A stretch of 23,116 bases of DNA from JAJRXG01 sp964640065 (GTDB lineage: Bacteria; Bacteroidota; Bacteroidia; Chitinophagales; Saprospiraceae), in contig CAZXIE010000050.1 in the NCBI GenBank assembly GCA_964640065.1, forward strand, positions 1-23,116. Reading direction: 5' to 3'. The notes under the pieces were generated by a model, which did no database searches, was not told where the DNA came from, and saw nothing but the letters and a program-made list of their open reading frames with translations. The position numbers and the translations under genes were made by a program. Below are positions 1-7,328 of this stretch, in pieces (position 1 is the stretch's first letter; every line of letters begins with the position of its first letter).

Positions 1-33
1 TAAAAAGCCCAAGTTTGCTCCCAAACTCAGGCT
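1..33 (-). terminator. Rho-independent terminator (leftward)
   Basis: Arms at 6-17 and 22-33 form a 12-bp stem. Read on the minus strand it is continuous with two G-U wobbles, has a four-base loop, and is followed by TTTTTA. The T tract lies only on the left side, so it serves leftward transcription. The nearest minus-strand coding end is about 340 bases away, so it either ends a long 3' untranslated region or terminates a small RNA starting near position 91. Confidence 0.75.
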
Positions 34-373
34 CTTTCGACTAAGGTCTCAAAATAAGAAAACTACTTCTTTCGGTTTTCGAGTTCCTATTTGCAGTCAA
101 ATATATAAAATATTCGTATAAGTTATACCCTGATTAACTGCGTTTTACAGATTAAAGTTCATTATATATTAATAAAAGTGGGTACATAGGGGAAACATGT
201 AGAACACTTAGATTTATCTGGTAGGATAGAATAGGTGAGATTTAGACCTATCCAATAACAGTAAGAACCACTTCATGAGATGGTCTATAAAGTCTAGTAG
301 AATAAACGGAGCTGAGAGAACAGGTAGAATACTGCTATCCCTAGGATTCTTTCTCTTGTATGTTCAATCTAGA
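34..373. other. Non-coding stretch; possible small RNA at its left end
   Basis: I find no plausible protein gene here. On the minus strand, 98-105 reads TATATTTG, a match to the Bacteroidota -7 element TAnnTTTG. No convincing -33 TTTG lies 19-21 bases upstream. A transcript starting near 91 and ending at the 1-33 terminator would be about 90 nt and would contain a second small hairpin (GAAAAC pairing with GTTTTC). A weak 6-bp inverted repeat also occurs at 231-236/246-251. The RNA is inferred; I recognise no known family. Confidence 0.3.
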
Positions 374-1243
374 TTAGAACTTCGTGAAAACACCGAATGA
401 ATAGGATGGTGCTGCGAAGATGATCTCGCCTCTGATAGCAGAAGCATATCCTGCGCTGACACCCCAGTTCTTACCGATGTTATAAGCTAGCTCACCACCA
501 AGTGTTACGAACTCCGTATTGTTAGCGAAGATGCTGGTAGAGTTAGAAGTGGCAGCCGTGTCTCCATTCTTAAGAGATTCGATGGCATTTACTCTACCGA
601 TCACCCATAGCTTCTGATTCAATATTTGAGCACCCAGCTCAGCCGTATATCTGACTTCATCAGAGAAGCCTTTGTTTCTATTATTGAATCCTAGGCTGAA
701 GTTAGCGTAAAGAGGTGTATTGTTATTCTGCCATGAAGTACCTACATCTACTGTAAGTAACTGATTAAATTCTCCATCACCGATCTGGAGTTGACCTTGG
801 CTTCCTCCTGAGTCATTTCCGAAAGGGAGACCAAAAGTAGCTGTCGCTGCTACGGAAAGTCCTTTCCCTGGCTTTGTAAGACCATACTTGATCGATATGT
901 CCGTATCACCGATACCGTTGATCGCCTCGCCGGGTGTGATGATCTCTCTGGTCGTACCTGACAAGACATTATTCTGATAAGTCCTACTGAAAAAAGGAAG
1001 ATATAAGACGGCCGTTATGCGATCAGTGATACCATACTCTGCGTATATGCTGGTGGTAAAGATACCTGTGGTGACATTGGGATCTATGCGTCCTTGATCT
1101 GTGTAGTGCCTATCGGAGATTAGCCACCACTCTGATAACTTAAAGTATCCTTTACCCTTAGGTTGTGGCCAGCCACCTCCTGCAGTTAATGCATAGGTCG
1201 TACTGAAAAGAAGTATCGTGAAAAGTAGTTTATAAAGATTCAT
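374..1243 (-). CDS. Predicted outer-membrane beta-barrel protein
   Basis: This 289-residue protein has a Sec signal peptide (about residues 1-20). The mature part is made of alternating amphipathic strands rich in aromatic residues and Gly/Asn turns, and it ends in Phe, the usual last residue of an outer-membrane barrel. The pattern (YFKLSEWW near the start, repeated strands such as YGITDRITAVLYLPFF) resembles the Phenol_MetA_deg-like barrel group. I infer that family from general appearance. The substrate is unknown. It starts 34 bases after the stop of the Ig/DM13 lipoprotein gene, so the two are probably co-transcribed. A terminator separates both from the alginate genes, so a role in alginate use is not shown. 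Confidence 0.7.
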   Translation of the reverse strand: MNLYKLLFTILLFSTTYALTAGGGWPQPKGKGYFKLSEWWLISDRHYTDQGRIDPNVTTGIFTTSIYAEYGITDRITAVLYLPFFSRTYQNNVLSGTTREIITPGEAINGIGDTDISIKYGLTKPGKGLSVAATATFGLPFGNDSGGSQGQLQIGDGEFNQLLTVDVGTSWQNNNTPLYANFSLGFNNRNKGFSDEVRYTAELGAQILNQKLWVIGRVNAIESLKNGDTAATSNSTSIFANNTEFVTLGGELAYNIGKNWGVSAGYASAIRGEIIFAAPSYSFGVFTKF

Positions 1244-1277
1244 CGATGATATTGTCTTGTCCGATAGTTGAAGGATG

Positions 1278-1958
1278 CTATATGATGTCTCCGTCGCCTA
1301 CTTTTACATTAAACGGTTTACAGAAATACAAAAGGAAGTTGTATTCGTTGATATCGACTCCTTCAATCTCAAAACTATGCGCCCCACGGAATACTTCTAC
1401 TTCACTGATCTCAAAAGCCCCGGCTATGCTATTAGGATTATTACTGAGGTATACAAAAAGTCCCGGAAGTGACGCGGAGGCCTGATAGTTATCGGCTATC
1501 TCTAACAAGAGATTACCTGCATCATTTACACTTATTACAAAGTCTCCTTCTAGATCGTAGAACGTTGTGGTTTCTATCACTCCCGATCGTGTCTGCGCAA
1601 CTTCTGCCTCCGTGGTTACGTCTCCCGCTACAACATTAAAAGAAACTACTAATTCTTCATCTGGAGTCAGAGCGGTAGCTGATATCTCTACTTCCCCAGG
1701 GCTAATAGCAGTTGCTAACCCATCAGATGTTATAAAGATGATGCTCTGATCACTAGAAGACCAAATCACTTCGGTGCCATCGTCCACGCCTACATTATTA
1801 AAGAATGCGGCTTCAAACTGAAAAGCAGTACCTACAGCCAAAGAATCTACTTGGGTATTTACTCTGAGTACCGGATCTATCTCATCATCTATAAAATCAT
1901 CTCCCACACAAGAGGATAAGAAAAGCAGGGCTAGGGATACATACAAGATGTTTTTCAT
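1278..1958 (-). CDS. Lipoprotein with Ig-like (BIG2) and DM13 domains
   Basis: This 226-residue protein has a lipoprotein signal peptide with lipobox LSSC, so Cys17 is the predicted lipidation site. Residues about 30-110 look like a bacterial Ig-like BIG2 domain (VIWSSSD, then SDGLATAISPGEVEISAT). Residues about 124-226 fit the DM13 domain: a GLFVYLSNNP core, a hydrophobic VDINEYNFLLYF strand and a single Cys at 213 in YFCKPFNV, matching the near-invariant Cys of DM13. DM13 has been proposed to act in redox or electron transfer, but this is poorly tested. The protein is probably anchored in the outer membrane or periplasm. It is the first gene of a two-gene unit with the downstream beta-barrel protein. 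The link to alginate metabolism is positional only. Confidence 0.7.
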   Translation of the reverse strand: MKNILYVSLALLFLSSCVGDDFIDDEIDPVLRVNTQVDSLAVGTAFQFEAAFFNNVGVDDGTEVIWSSSDQSIIFITSDGLATAISPGEVEISATALTPDEELVVSFNVVAGDVTTEAEVAQTRSGVIETTTFYDLEGDFVISVNDAGNLLLEIADNYQASASLPGLFVYLSNNPNSIAGAFEISEVEVFRGAHSFEIEGVDINEYNFLLYFCKPFNVKVGDGDII

Positions 1959-2133
1959 GGCTCTTATTTAGCAATTAGTACATACAGATATACAGATGGA
2001 AGCCACATAAGGTTGCTCCTCTTTAGTCTTAACGACCAGTTGTAACAAATATTTAATAAGTACTTCGGATTAGAAAAATCTGCACCACGAGATTGTAACA
2101 GGGCTTTATATCGATCTGATAGTTAATTCTAGA
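1959..2133. other. Intergenic region upstream of the Ig/DM13 gene
   Basis: This AT-rich, non-coding stretch must hold the promoter of the 1958-374 unit, because a terminator lies just upstream at 2134-2190. The closest match to a -7 element on the minus strand is AATATTTG near 2042-2049, which is imperfect and lacks a -33 partner. No operator like the one at 14061-14101 is present, consistent with regulation separate from the alginate genes. Confidence 0.35.
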
Positions 2134-2190
2134 TAAAAAAAGATGCTCTTCGCGCGATACCGAAATTTCGATAAAGCTGAAGAGCACCTT
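2134..2190 (-). terminator. Rho-independent terminator closing the alginate catabolic operon
   Basis: Arms 2142-2151 and 2179-2188 pair over 10 bp on the minus strand, with one G-U wobble. They enclose a loop with its own small palindrome (CGAAATTTCG). A run of seven T follows on the minus strand (A run at 2134-2140). It lies about 45 bases after the KDPG aldolase stop and marks the end of the ten-gene minus-strand unit. Confidence 0.8.
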
Positions 2191-2233
2191 TAAAAACGTC
2201 TATTCTTAACACAACGCATTCCTATCGGAATGA

Positions 2234-2896
2234 TCAGAGTGATTGTAATAATGCTATCGTGTCTTTTACTGTAGACTCTAGTTTGTCAAACTCTCTGTTA
2301 GCTACAACTTCCTTAGATATAAGCTTACTACCCATACCTACACATGTAGCTCCAGCATTGATCCATCCTTTGAGATTTTCAGGGTCAGTACTTACGCCAC
2401 CCGTTGGCATGATAGATGTCCAAGGCTGTGGACCTTTGATTGACTTGATCATACCAGGGCCATATACGCTACCCGGAAATAACTTTACTAGCTCGGCGCC
2501 GAGCTCCTCTGCTCTACATATATCTGCTATACTTCCACATCCCGGCGACCACATCACCTTACGGCGATTACATACGAGTGCTATATCCTCTCTTAGGACA
2601 GGGGTCACTATAAAGTCAGCACCAAGAGACATGTATAAACTAGCTTGAGCAGCATCTGTAACAGATCCAACACCTAAGATCATCTCTGGTGTGGCCTTCT
2701 GACAATGCTCAACAAGAGCGTCGAACACCTTGTGTGCTCTATCTCCTCTACTTGTAAACTCAAATACTCTTGCACCTCCTCTGTAACATGCTTCAACTAT
2801 CTCAACAAGAGTTTTTATTTCCCCATGGTAACAAAGAGGCACCAGCCTTACTCGCTCCATAGTCTGAAAGACTTCGATTCTAGACCATCGTGCCAT
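2234..2896 (-). CDS. kdgA: KDPG aldolase (2-dehydro-3-deoxyphosphogluconate aldolase)
   Basis: This 220-residue class I aldolase cleaves 2-keto-3-deoxy-6-phosphogluconate to pyruvate and glyceraldehyde 3-phosphate, the last step of alginate monomer catabolism in the cytoplasm. The single TIM-barrel domain has the family landmarks: Glu46 in FEFTSRG (general acid/base), TPV at 98-100, SPGC at 117-120, the Schiff-base Lys138 in VKLFPGS, and MPTGGV at 163-168 for phosphate binding. Length is normal for the Eda/KdgA family. The Glu motif is EFTSRG rather than the E. coli-like EVTLRT, a mild divergence. It is the last gene of the operon, 29 bases after kdgK, and a strong terminator follows. No other function fits better. 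Confidence 0.95.
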   Translation of the reverse strand: MARWSRIEVFQTMERVRLVPLCYHGEIKTLVEIVEACYRGGARVFEFTSRGDRAHKVFDALVEHCQKATPEMILGVGSVTDAAQASLYMSLGADFIVTPVLREDIALVCNRRKVMWSPGCGSIADICRAEELGAELVKLFPGSVYGPGMIKSIKGPQPWTSIMPTGGVSTDPENLKGWINAGATCVGMGSKLISKEVVANREFDKLESTVKDTIALLQSL

Positions 2897-2925
2897 CGTT
2901 CTATTTTTTTGCTTAAGTATACTTG

Positions 2926-3960
2926 TTATCTACTTACTCTGCCACTAGCGTCACCGCCCATCAACTTTTCAACTTCTTCCTTGGTTGCAAGGTTAGCATC
3001 TCCATAGATGGTATGCTTTAAGCAAGAAGCTGCAACTGCAAAGTCAAGAGCTTTCTGGTCATCATCATAAGACTTTAGCCCATAGATGAGCCCGCCCATG
3101 AAACTATCACCACCTCCCACTCTATCTACTATGTGAGTGATCTGGTATGTGTTAGTAGTTAAAAGGTCAGTACCATTATAAAGAACACCCGACCAAGAGT
3201 TATGAGATGCGCTAATCGACCCCCTCAAGGTTACAATCGCCTTTTTACATCGCGGGAACCTCTCCATGAGTTGCTTACAAACTGACAGATATGACTCCGC
3301 ATGTACAGAGTCTCCCTTCGTTACATCTACACCTTCTGGATGGATGTCAAAGTGCTTTTCAGCATCTTCTTCATTACCAAGGATCACATCACACCCTTCT
3401 ACTAGAGCTGGCATCACTTCAGATGGTTCTTTGCCATATTTCCACAACTTCTTTCTATAATTCAAATCTGTAGAAACTGTGATGCCTAGTTCATTAGCTT
3501 TCTTGATAGCCTCTAGACAAACATCAGCAGCACCTTGAGATATCGCAGGAGTGATACCTGTCCAGTGAAACCAGTCAGCACCTTCAAAAGCGGCATCCCA
3601 ATCTATCATACCTGACTTTATAGATGACATAGCAGAGTGTGCTCTGTCGTACACTACCTTGGCCCCTCTTGATACTGCGCCTATCTCTAGAAAGTATATG
3701 CCTAGTCTCTCTCCTCCTCTGGCGATATAACTTGTTCCAACGTTGCGCTTTCTCATCTCCATGAGTGCGCACTCGCCTATATCTGTAGTGGGGAGCCTTG
3801 TTACAAAATCAACTGGAAGACCATAATTAGCAAGTGATACTGCTACGTTACTTTCTCCACCACCATATATAACATCAAAGCTGCTTGCTTGTGAAAACCT
3901 TCTCATAGCCGGAGGTGTCAGCCGAAGCATGATCTCTCCAAAACATACTACTTTTTTCAT
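2926..3960 (-). CDS. kdgK: 2-keto-3-deoxygluconate (KDG) kinase, PfkB family
   Basis: This 344-residue sugar kinase phosphorylates KDG with ATP to give KDPG, the substrate of the next gene's aldolase. PfkB features are clear: an N-terminal start VVCFGEIMLRLTPP, a GGGESN sugar-binding motif at 33-38, and a C-terminal VGGGDSFMGG motif with catalytic Asp at about residue 285. The GGGE plus LRLTPP start is typical of the KDG kinase branch rather than ribokinase or fructokinase. It lies 30 bases downstream of an SDR gene and 29 bases upstream of kdgA in the same operon. The family is certain from motifs; substrate specificity is inferred from context and N-terminal resemblance. Confidence 0.94.
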   Translation of the reverse strand: MKKVVCFGEIMLRLTPPAMRRFSQASSFDVIYGGGESNVAVSLANYGLPVDFVTRLPTTDIGECALMEMRKRNVGTSYIARGGERLGIYFLEIGAVSRGAKVVYDRAHSAMSSIKSGMIDWDAAFEGADWFHWTGITPAISQGAADVCLEAIKKANELGITVSTDLNYRKKLWKYGKEPSEVMPALVEGCDVILGNEEDAEKHFDIHPEGVDVTKGDSVHAESYLSVCKQLMERFPRCKKAIVTLRGSISASHNSWSGVLYNGTDLLTTNTYQITHIVDRVGGGDSFMGGLIYGLKSYDDDQKALDFAVAASCLKHTIYGDANLATKEEVEKLMGGDASGRVSR

Positions 3961-3990
3961 CTTTGTTCTTCGTATACGTTGTGAGGTGAC

Positions 3991-4746
3991 TTAAGAAAAT
4001 GCTAGCCCTCCGTTAATATCAAAGTTAGCACCAGTGATAAATGAGCTTTTTTTCGAGGCTAGGTACACTACAAGGTCAGCTACTTCCTCAGCACTACCTT
4101 CTCTTCTTACTGGGGTTTTACCTGCAACCATTTCACGCACTTCATCTTTTGTGAAATCATCATGAAATTTTGTTCCTATTAAGCCAGGACAAAGTGCATT
4201 AACTCTAATCCCTTTAGGACCAAGCTCTTTGGCCATAGCTCTAGTAAAAGTCGTTACCGCACCTTTAGATGAAGCATATAGAGCAGATCCACCTCCACCT
4301 CCATCTCTCGCTGCAAGAGAAGAAAGATTTATAATCGACGTCCCTTTACCCATCAATGGTTCAAAAGCCTGCATCGTAAATACAGTTCCTTTGAAGTTCA
4401 CATCCATAACTAAGTTGTAAAAGTCTTCGTCAAACTCTTGCAAAGTCTTGCGTGCAAAAAGACCTCCTGCGTTATTTACTAGAATATGTACTTTTTGACC
4501 GAAAGCTTTTACTGCCTTTCTCTTCAAACTATTCACACCTCTGAGTGTAGAGATATCAGCTTTGACTGCTATGGCCTTACCTTTAAAAGACTCTATCTCT
4601 TCTATGGTTTGCTTTGCTCCAGTTCTAGAACTATTATAATTTACTACTACTTTAGCTCCTTCCTTTGCAAGTTGTACCGATATGGCTCTTCCTATATCTC
4701 TAGCCCCTCCTGTAACAACTGCTACTTTTCCTTTGAATTTACTCAT
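3991..4746 (-). CDS. Short-chain dehydrogenase/reductase, candidate DEH reductase (SDR A)
   Basis: This 251-residue classical SDR probably reduces 4-deoxy-L-erythro-5-hexoseulose uronate (DEH) to KDG. Visible motifs are TGGARDIG at 12-19, NNAG at 91-94, Ser142/143, and Tyr157 with Lys161 in YASSK. In the glycine motif the usual second Gly is Asp17, and Arg16 precedes it. Together with Arg41 after the second beta strand (NYNSSR), this suggests NADPH preference by analogy with known SDR signatures. A run of five glycines at 149-153 lengthens the loop between Ser and Tyr. The gene follows a second SDR by 29 bases and precedes kdgK by 30. The two SDRs are clearly diverged and are not a recent duplication. 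Which of them is the main DEH reductase cannot be told from sequence alone. Confidence 0.85.
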   Translation of the reverse strand: MSKFKGKVAVVTGGARDIGRAISVQLAKEGAKVVVNYNSSRTGAKQTIEEIESFKGKAIAVKADISTLRGVNSLKRKAVKAFGQKVHILVNNAGGLFARKTLQEFDEDFYNLVMDVNFKGTVFTMQAFEPLMGKGTSIINLSSLAARDGGGGGSALYASSKGAVTTFTRAMAKELGPKGIRVNALCPGLIGTKFHDDFTKDEVREMVAGKTPVRREGSAEEVADLVVYLASKKSSFITGANFDINGGLAFS

Positions 4747-4775
4747 CGTATTTAATAAATATATTTTTACAAATA

Positions 4776-5534
4776 TTAGATTCCTAATGCTTGGCCTCCA
4801 CCAACCTGAATCGTCTCTGCAGTCAAAAATCCTGCATCTTTACTAGCCAAGAAAGAAACTACACCAGCTACATCATCTGGTTGTCCTAATCTTTTTAGCA
4901 TGATGTTATTAGCCCAAGAAGCAAAAACTTCCGGCTTCGTAGATTTGATTTGCTTGTGAAAATCTGTATCTATTGTACCAGGTGAAACGGCATTCACTCT
5001 AATTCCATATTCTGCAAGATCCTTAGCTAGTGCTCTCGTAATCGTATGGACCGCTGCTTTAGAAGTCCCATAAATGCCTGCACCTGGTCCTCCTGCATTC
5101 CAACCAGCATTTGATGTGTAATTGATAATGGTAGGATTCTCTCCTTTTTTCAAATAAGGTATCGCTGCTCGTGAAGCAAAGAATACAGAATCCAGATTTA
5201 AAGCCATCACAAATCTGAAAAACTCAGTAGTCATATCTTCAAATCTTGATCTTCCTCCTAATCCACCTGCGTTATTGACAAGTACATCTATCCTTCCGTA
5301 CTTATCACCTATCTTTTTGATATTCTCAGTAACAGCATCTTCTTGAGTTACGTCAAACCCATAATATTCAGCGGTAATTCCTTCCGCGGTTAGCTCTTCT
5401 ACTTTTTTCGCACCCTCTTCATGATTAATACCATTGATCATAACAGCGAAACCGTCTTTACCTAGTCTTTTTGCCACTGCTAATCCAATACCTGCAGTTG
5501 CTCCAGTTACTATAGCTACTTTGTTACTACTCAT
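4776..5534 (-). CDS. Short-chain dehydrogenase/reductase, candidate DEH reductase (SDR B)
   Basis: This 252-residue classical SDR has an intact catalytic set: TGATAGIG at 10-17, NNAG at 87-90, Asn113, Ser141, Tyr155 and Lys159. After the second beta strand it has NGINHEE, with acidic and no basic residues, which favours NADH over NADPH by general SDR rules. The probable role is reduction of DEH to KDG. The motif around the active site (YTSNAGW before the Tyr) resembles, from memory, SDRs of flavobacterial alginate operons. It starts 54 bases after the MFS transporter gene and is followed 29 bases later by SDR A. A KduD-like role on 2,5-diketo-3-deoxygluconate is an alternative, but no kduI gene is present in the window. 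Confidence 0.87.
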   Translation of the reverse strand: MSSNKVAIVTGATAGIGLAVAKRLGKDGFAVMINGINHEEGAKKVEELTAEGITAEYYGFDVTQEDAVTENIKKIGDKYGRIDVLVNNAGGLGGRSRFEDMTTEFFRFVMALNLDSVFFASRAAIPYLKKGENPTIINYTSNAGWNAGGPGAGIYGTSKAAVHTITRALAKDLAEYGIRVNAVSPGTIDTDFHKQIKSTKPEVFASWANNIMLKRLGQPDDVAGVVSFLASKDAGFLTAETIQVGGGQALGI

Positions 5535-5588
5535 TCTTATGATTTACTATTTAATTATTCTAATTTTTTGTCTTGTATATTCTATATT

Positions 5589-6890
5589 TTAATGAGGCTT
5601 CAACGCTTCTATCCTTGGGCACAATAACCAGATGCTTGCCAAGGCAATAAATGCTAATGCTCCTCCTATTAAAAATGCAGGCAAATAATTTCCTCCAGTT
5701 GTAATCCAAGGCACTATAAATGTAAGAGCTGCACCAGCAAGTTTCGCAGCCGTACCTGCAAAACCAGAAAGTGTTCCTACGACTTTCCCCCCAAATAAAT
5801 CACTTGGGATAGTTTGTACATTTCCAATGGCCGTTTGAAATCCAAATAACAAGACGGCCATGATTAGAACAGCATTTATAGCTGTTCCAGGAGCTCTTAA
5901 TAGGAAAAAGCACGGGATCATAATCAAACAACCTAGCGTGATAACGATCTTTCTGGTTTTATCAACATTCCATCCTTCATTCAATCTATTTTGAGCTAAA
6001 AGCCCCCCAAACCATGCACCTAACATCGCTCCCACATATGGAACCCACGCTGAAAATGCTATTTCCTTTACATCCATCCCAAAAACTTCATTAAGGTATA
6101 AAGGAATATATCCGATAAACAACCACCATATAGGATCGAGGGCTGCTGATGCCAATATAACACCCCAGCTTTCTTTATGACTTAAAAGCTTGCCTGTACT
6201 TGGAGCATATCCATCATCAAAAGATCCGTCATTATTTATATCTTGATACTGCTGTCCACTTAGTATATATGACTTCTCTTCTTCTGATAACCACGGATGG
6301 TCCTCAGGATCTCCTTTAACAATATAGAACCACGGTATCAGCCAGATAAAGCCAAAAATACTTACGACAATAAAGATGGACACCCAACCCATATATGCTG
6401 AAAGTATACCAATGAATGGATATGCTACTATACCTCCTATGGCAGCACCCGAGTTAAAGAGTCCTTGTGCAAATGCTCTCTCCTTAGTAGGAAACCACTC
6501 TGCATTAGCTTTTGCAGCTCCTGGCCAGTTACCCGCTTCTGCCACACCTAGAAGTGACCTAATAATAGAGAAGCTCAACATGCCTTGAGCGAATGCATGA
6601 AGGAAGGTAGCTATGGACCAAACACCGATCGAAAGCGCAAATCCCATTCTTGTTCCTATCCAATCAAAGATTTTCCCAAAAATAGATTGGCCAGCAGCGT
6701 ATGACAGTATAAAGACTGTCATAATAGTACCATAAATAGCTTTCTGATTATCCTTGTCCAAATCTGGGAAAAGGTCGGCAGCGATATCAGGCCAAAGAGC
6801 TCCAAAAGCTTGCCGATCTATATAGTTGATAACTGCAGCAAGGGCTACAAGTCCAACTACCCACCATCTAAGTCCTGATATTTTCTTCAT
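5589..6890 (-). CDS. MFS transporter, anion:cation symporter family, candidate monouronate importer
   Basis: This 433-residue protein has about twelve hydrophobic segments and is an inner-membrane secondary transporter. The first segment carries INYIDR at 21-26, typical of the ACS family that includes ExuT-like hexuronate and DgoT-like sugar-acid transporters. The central loop is hydrophilic and acidic, as is usual in this group. Between cupin KdgF and the SDRs, the natural substrate is an unsaturated or linearized monouronate (DEH) released by periplasmic exolytic lyase. The gene lies 18 bases after kdgF and 54 bases before SDR B. The family assignment is firm; the substrate is inferred from the neighbourhood. 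Confidence 0.88.
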   Translation of the reverse strand: MKKISGLRWWVVGLVALAAVINYIDRQAFGALWPDIAADLFPDLDKDNQKAIYGTIMTVFILSYAAGQSIFGKIFDWIGTRMGFALSIGVWSIATFLHAFAQGMLSFSIIRSLLGVAEAGNWPGAAKANAEWFPTKERAFAQGLFNSGAAIGGIVAYPFIGILSAYMGWVSIFIVVSIFGFIWLIPWFYIVKGDPEDHPWLSEEEKSYILSGQQYQDINNDGSFDDGYAPSTGKLLSHKESWGVILASAALDPIWWLFIGYIPLYLNEVFGMDVKEIAFSAWVPYVGAMLGAWFGGLLAQNRLNEGWNVDKTRKIVITLGCLIMIPCFFLLRAPGTAINAVLIMAVLLFGFQTAIGNVQTIPSDLFGGKVVGTLSGFAGTAAKLAGAALTFIVPWITTGGNYLPAFLIGGALAFIALASIWLLCPRIEALKPH

Positions 6891-6908
6891 ATAGCCCTAT
6901 AAACTTGA

Positions 6909-7283
6909 TTAATTCTTATCTCCAAAATATGCTACCCCAGATCCATCAAGGAAATCCTCTCTAACAGGGCTGAAAGTATCGATTAATATCCCTTCCTCCA
7001 GACAAACTGCACTATGTAGAAGATTAGGTTCGATATAAACTCCATCGCCAGCTTTAACTACTTGTTTTTCACCATCGATTTCAAATTCAAATTTACCAGC
7101 TACACAATATGTAGTTTGTGTATGGAAGTGTTGATGAGGTGCACCTAAGGCTCCTTTTTCAAACTTGACCAATACCATCATAATCTGATTGTCATAGCCC
7201 AAGAACTTTCTGGAAACTCCTCCACCGAGTTCTTCCCATTCCATAGTATCTGTGAGTATATATTTATCGCTATATCTCTTCAT
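6909..7283 (-). CDS. kdgF: Cupin KdgF, unsaturated monouronate linearization
   Basis: This 124-residue single-domain cupin matches the size and layout of KdgF, which converts 4,5-unsaturated monouronates from alginate or pectin to the linear ketone DEH. The metal-binding region is PHQHFHTQ (His50, His52, His54, Gln56) with a second-motif His90. Asp102, Phe104 and Arg108 in IDTFSPVRED correspond in position to residues I recall as implicated in catalysis in Yersinia KdgF; that alignment is from memory. There is no signal peptide, so it acts in the cytoplasm. It sits 45 bases after the Nramp-related gene and 18 before the MFS gene. Confidence 0.9.
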   Translation of the reverse strand: MKRYSDKYILTDTMEWEELGGGVSRKFLGYDNQIMMVLVKFEKGALGAPHQHFHTQTTYCVAGKFEFEIDGEKQVVKAGDGVYIEPNLLHSAVCLEEGILIDTFSPVREDFLDGSGVAYFGDKN

Positions 7284-7328
7284 TCTTATTATTTAAAAGT
7301 TTTGTCTGATCTCATCACAAATTGATGT

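Noticed and set aside
2259..2648. A 129-codon open frame on the plus strand opposite kdgA
   Set aside because: It is the shadow of an aldolase gene whose motifs and catalytic residues are intact on the minus strand.
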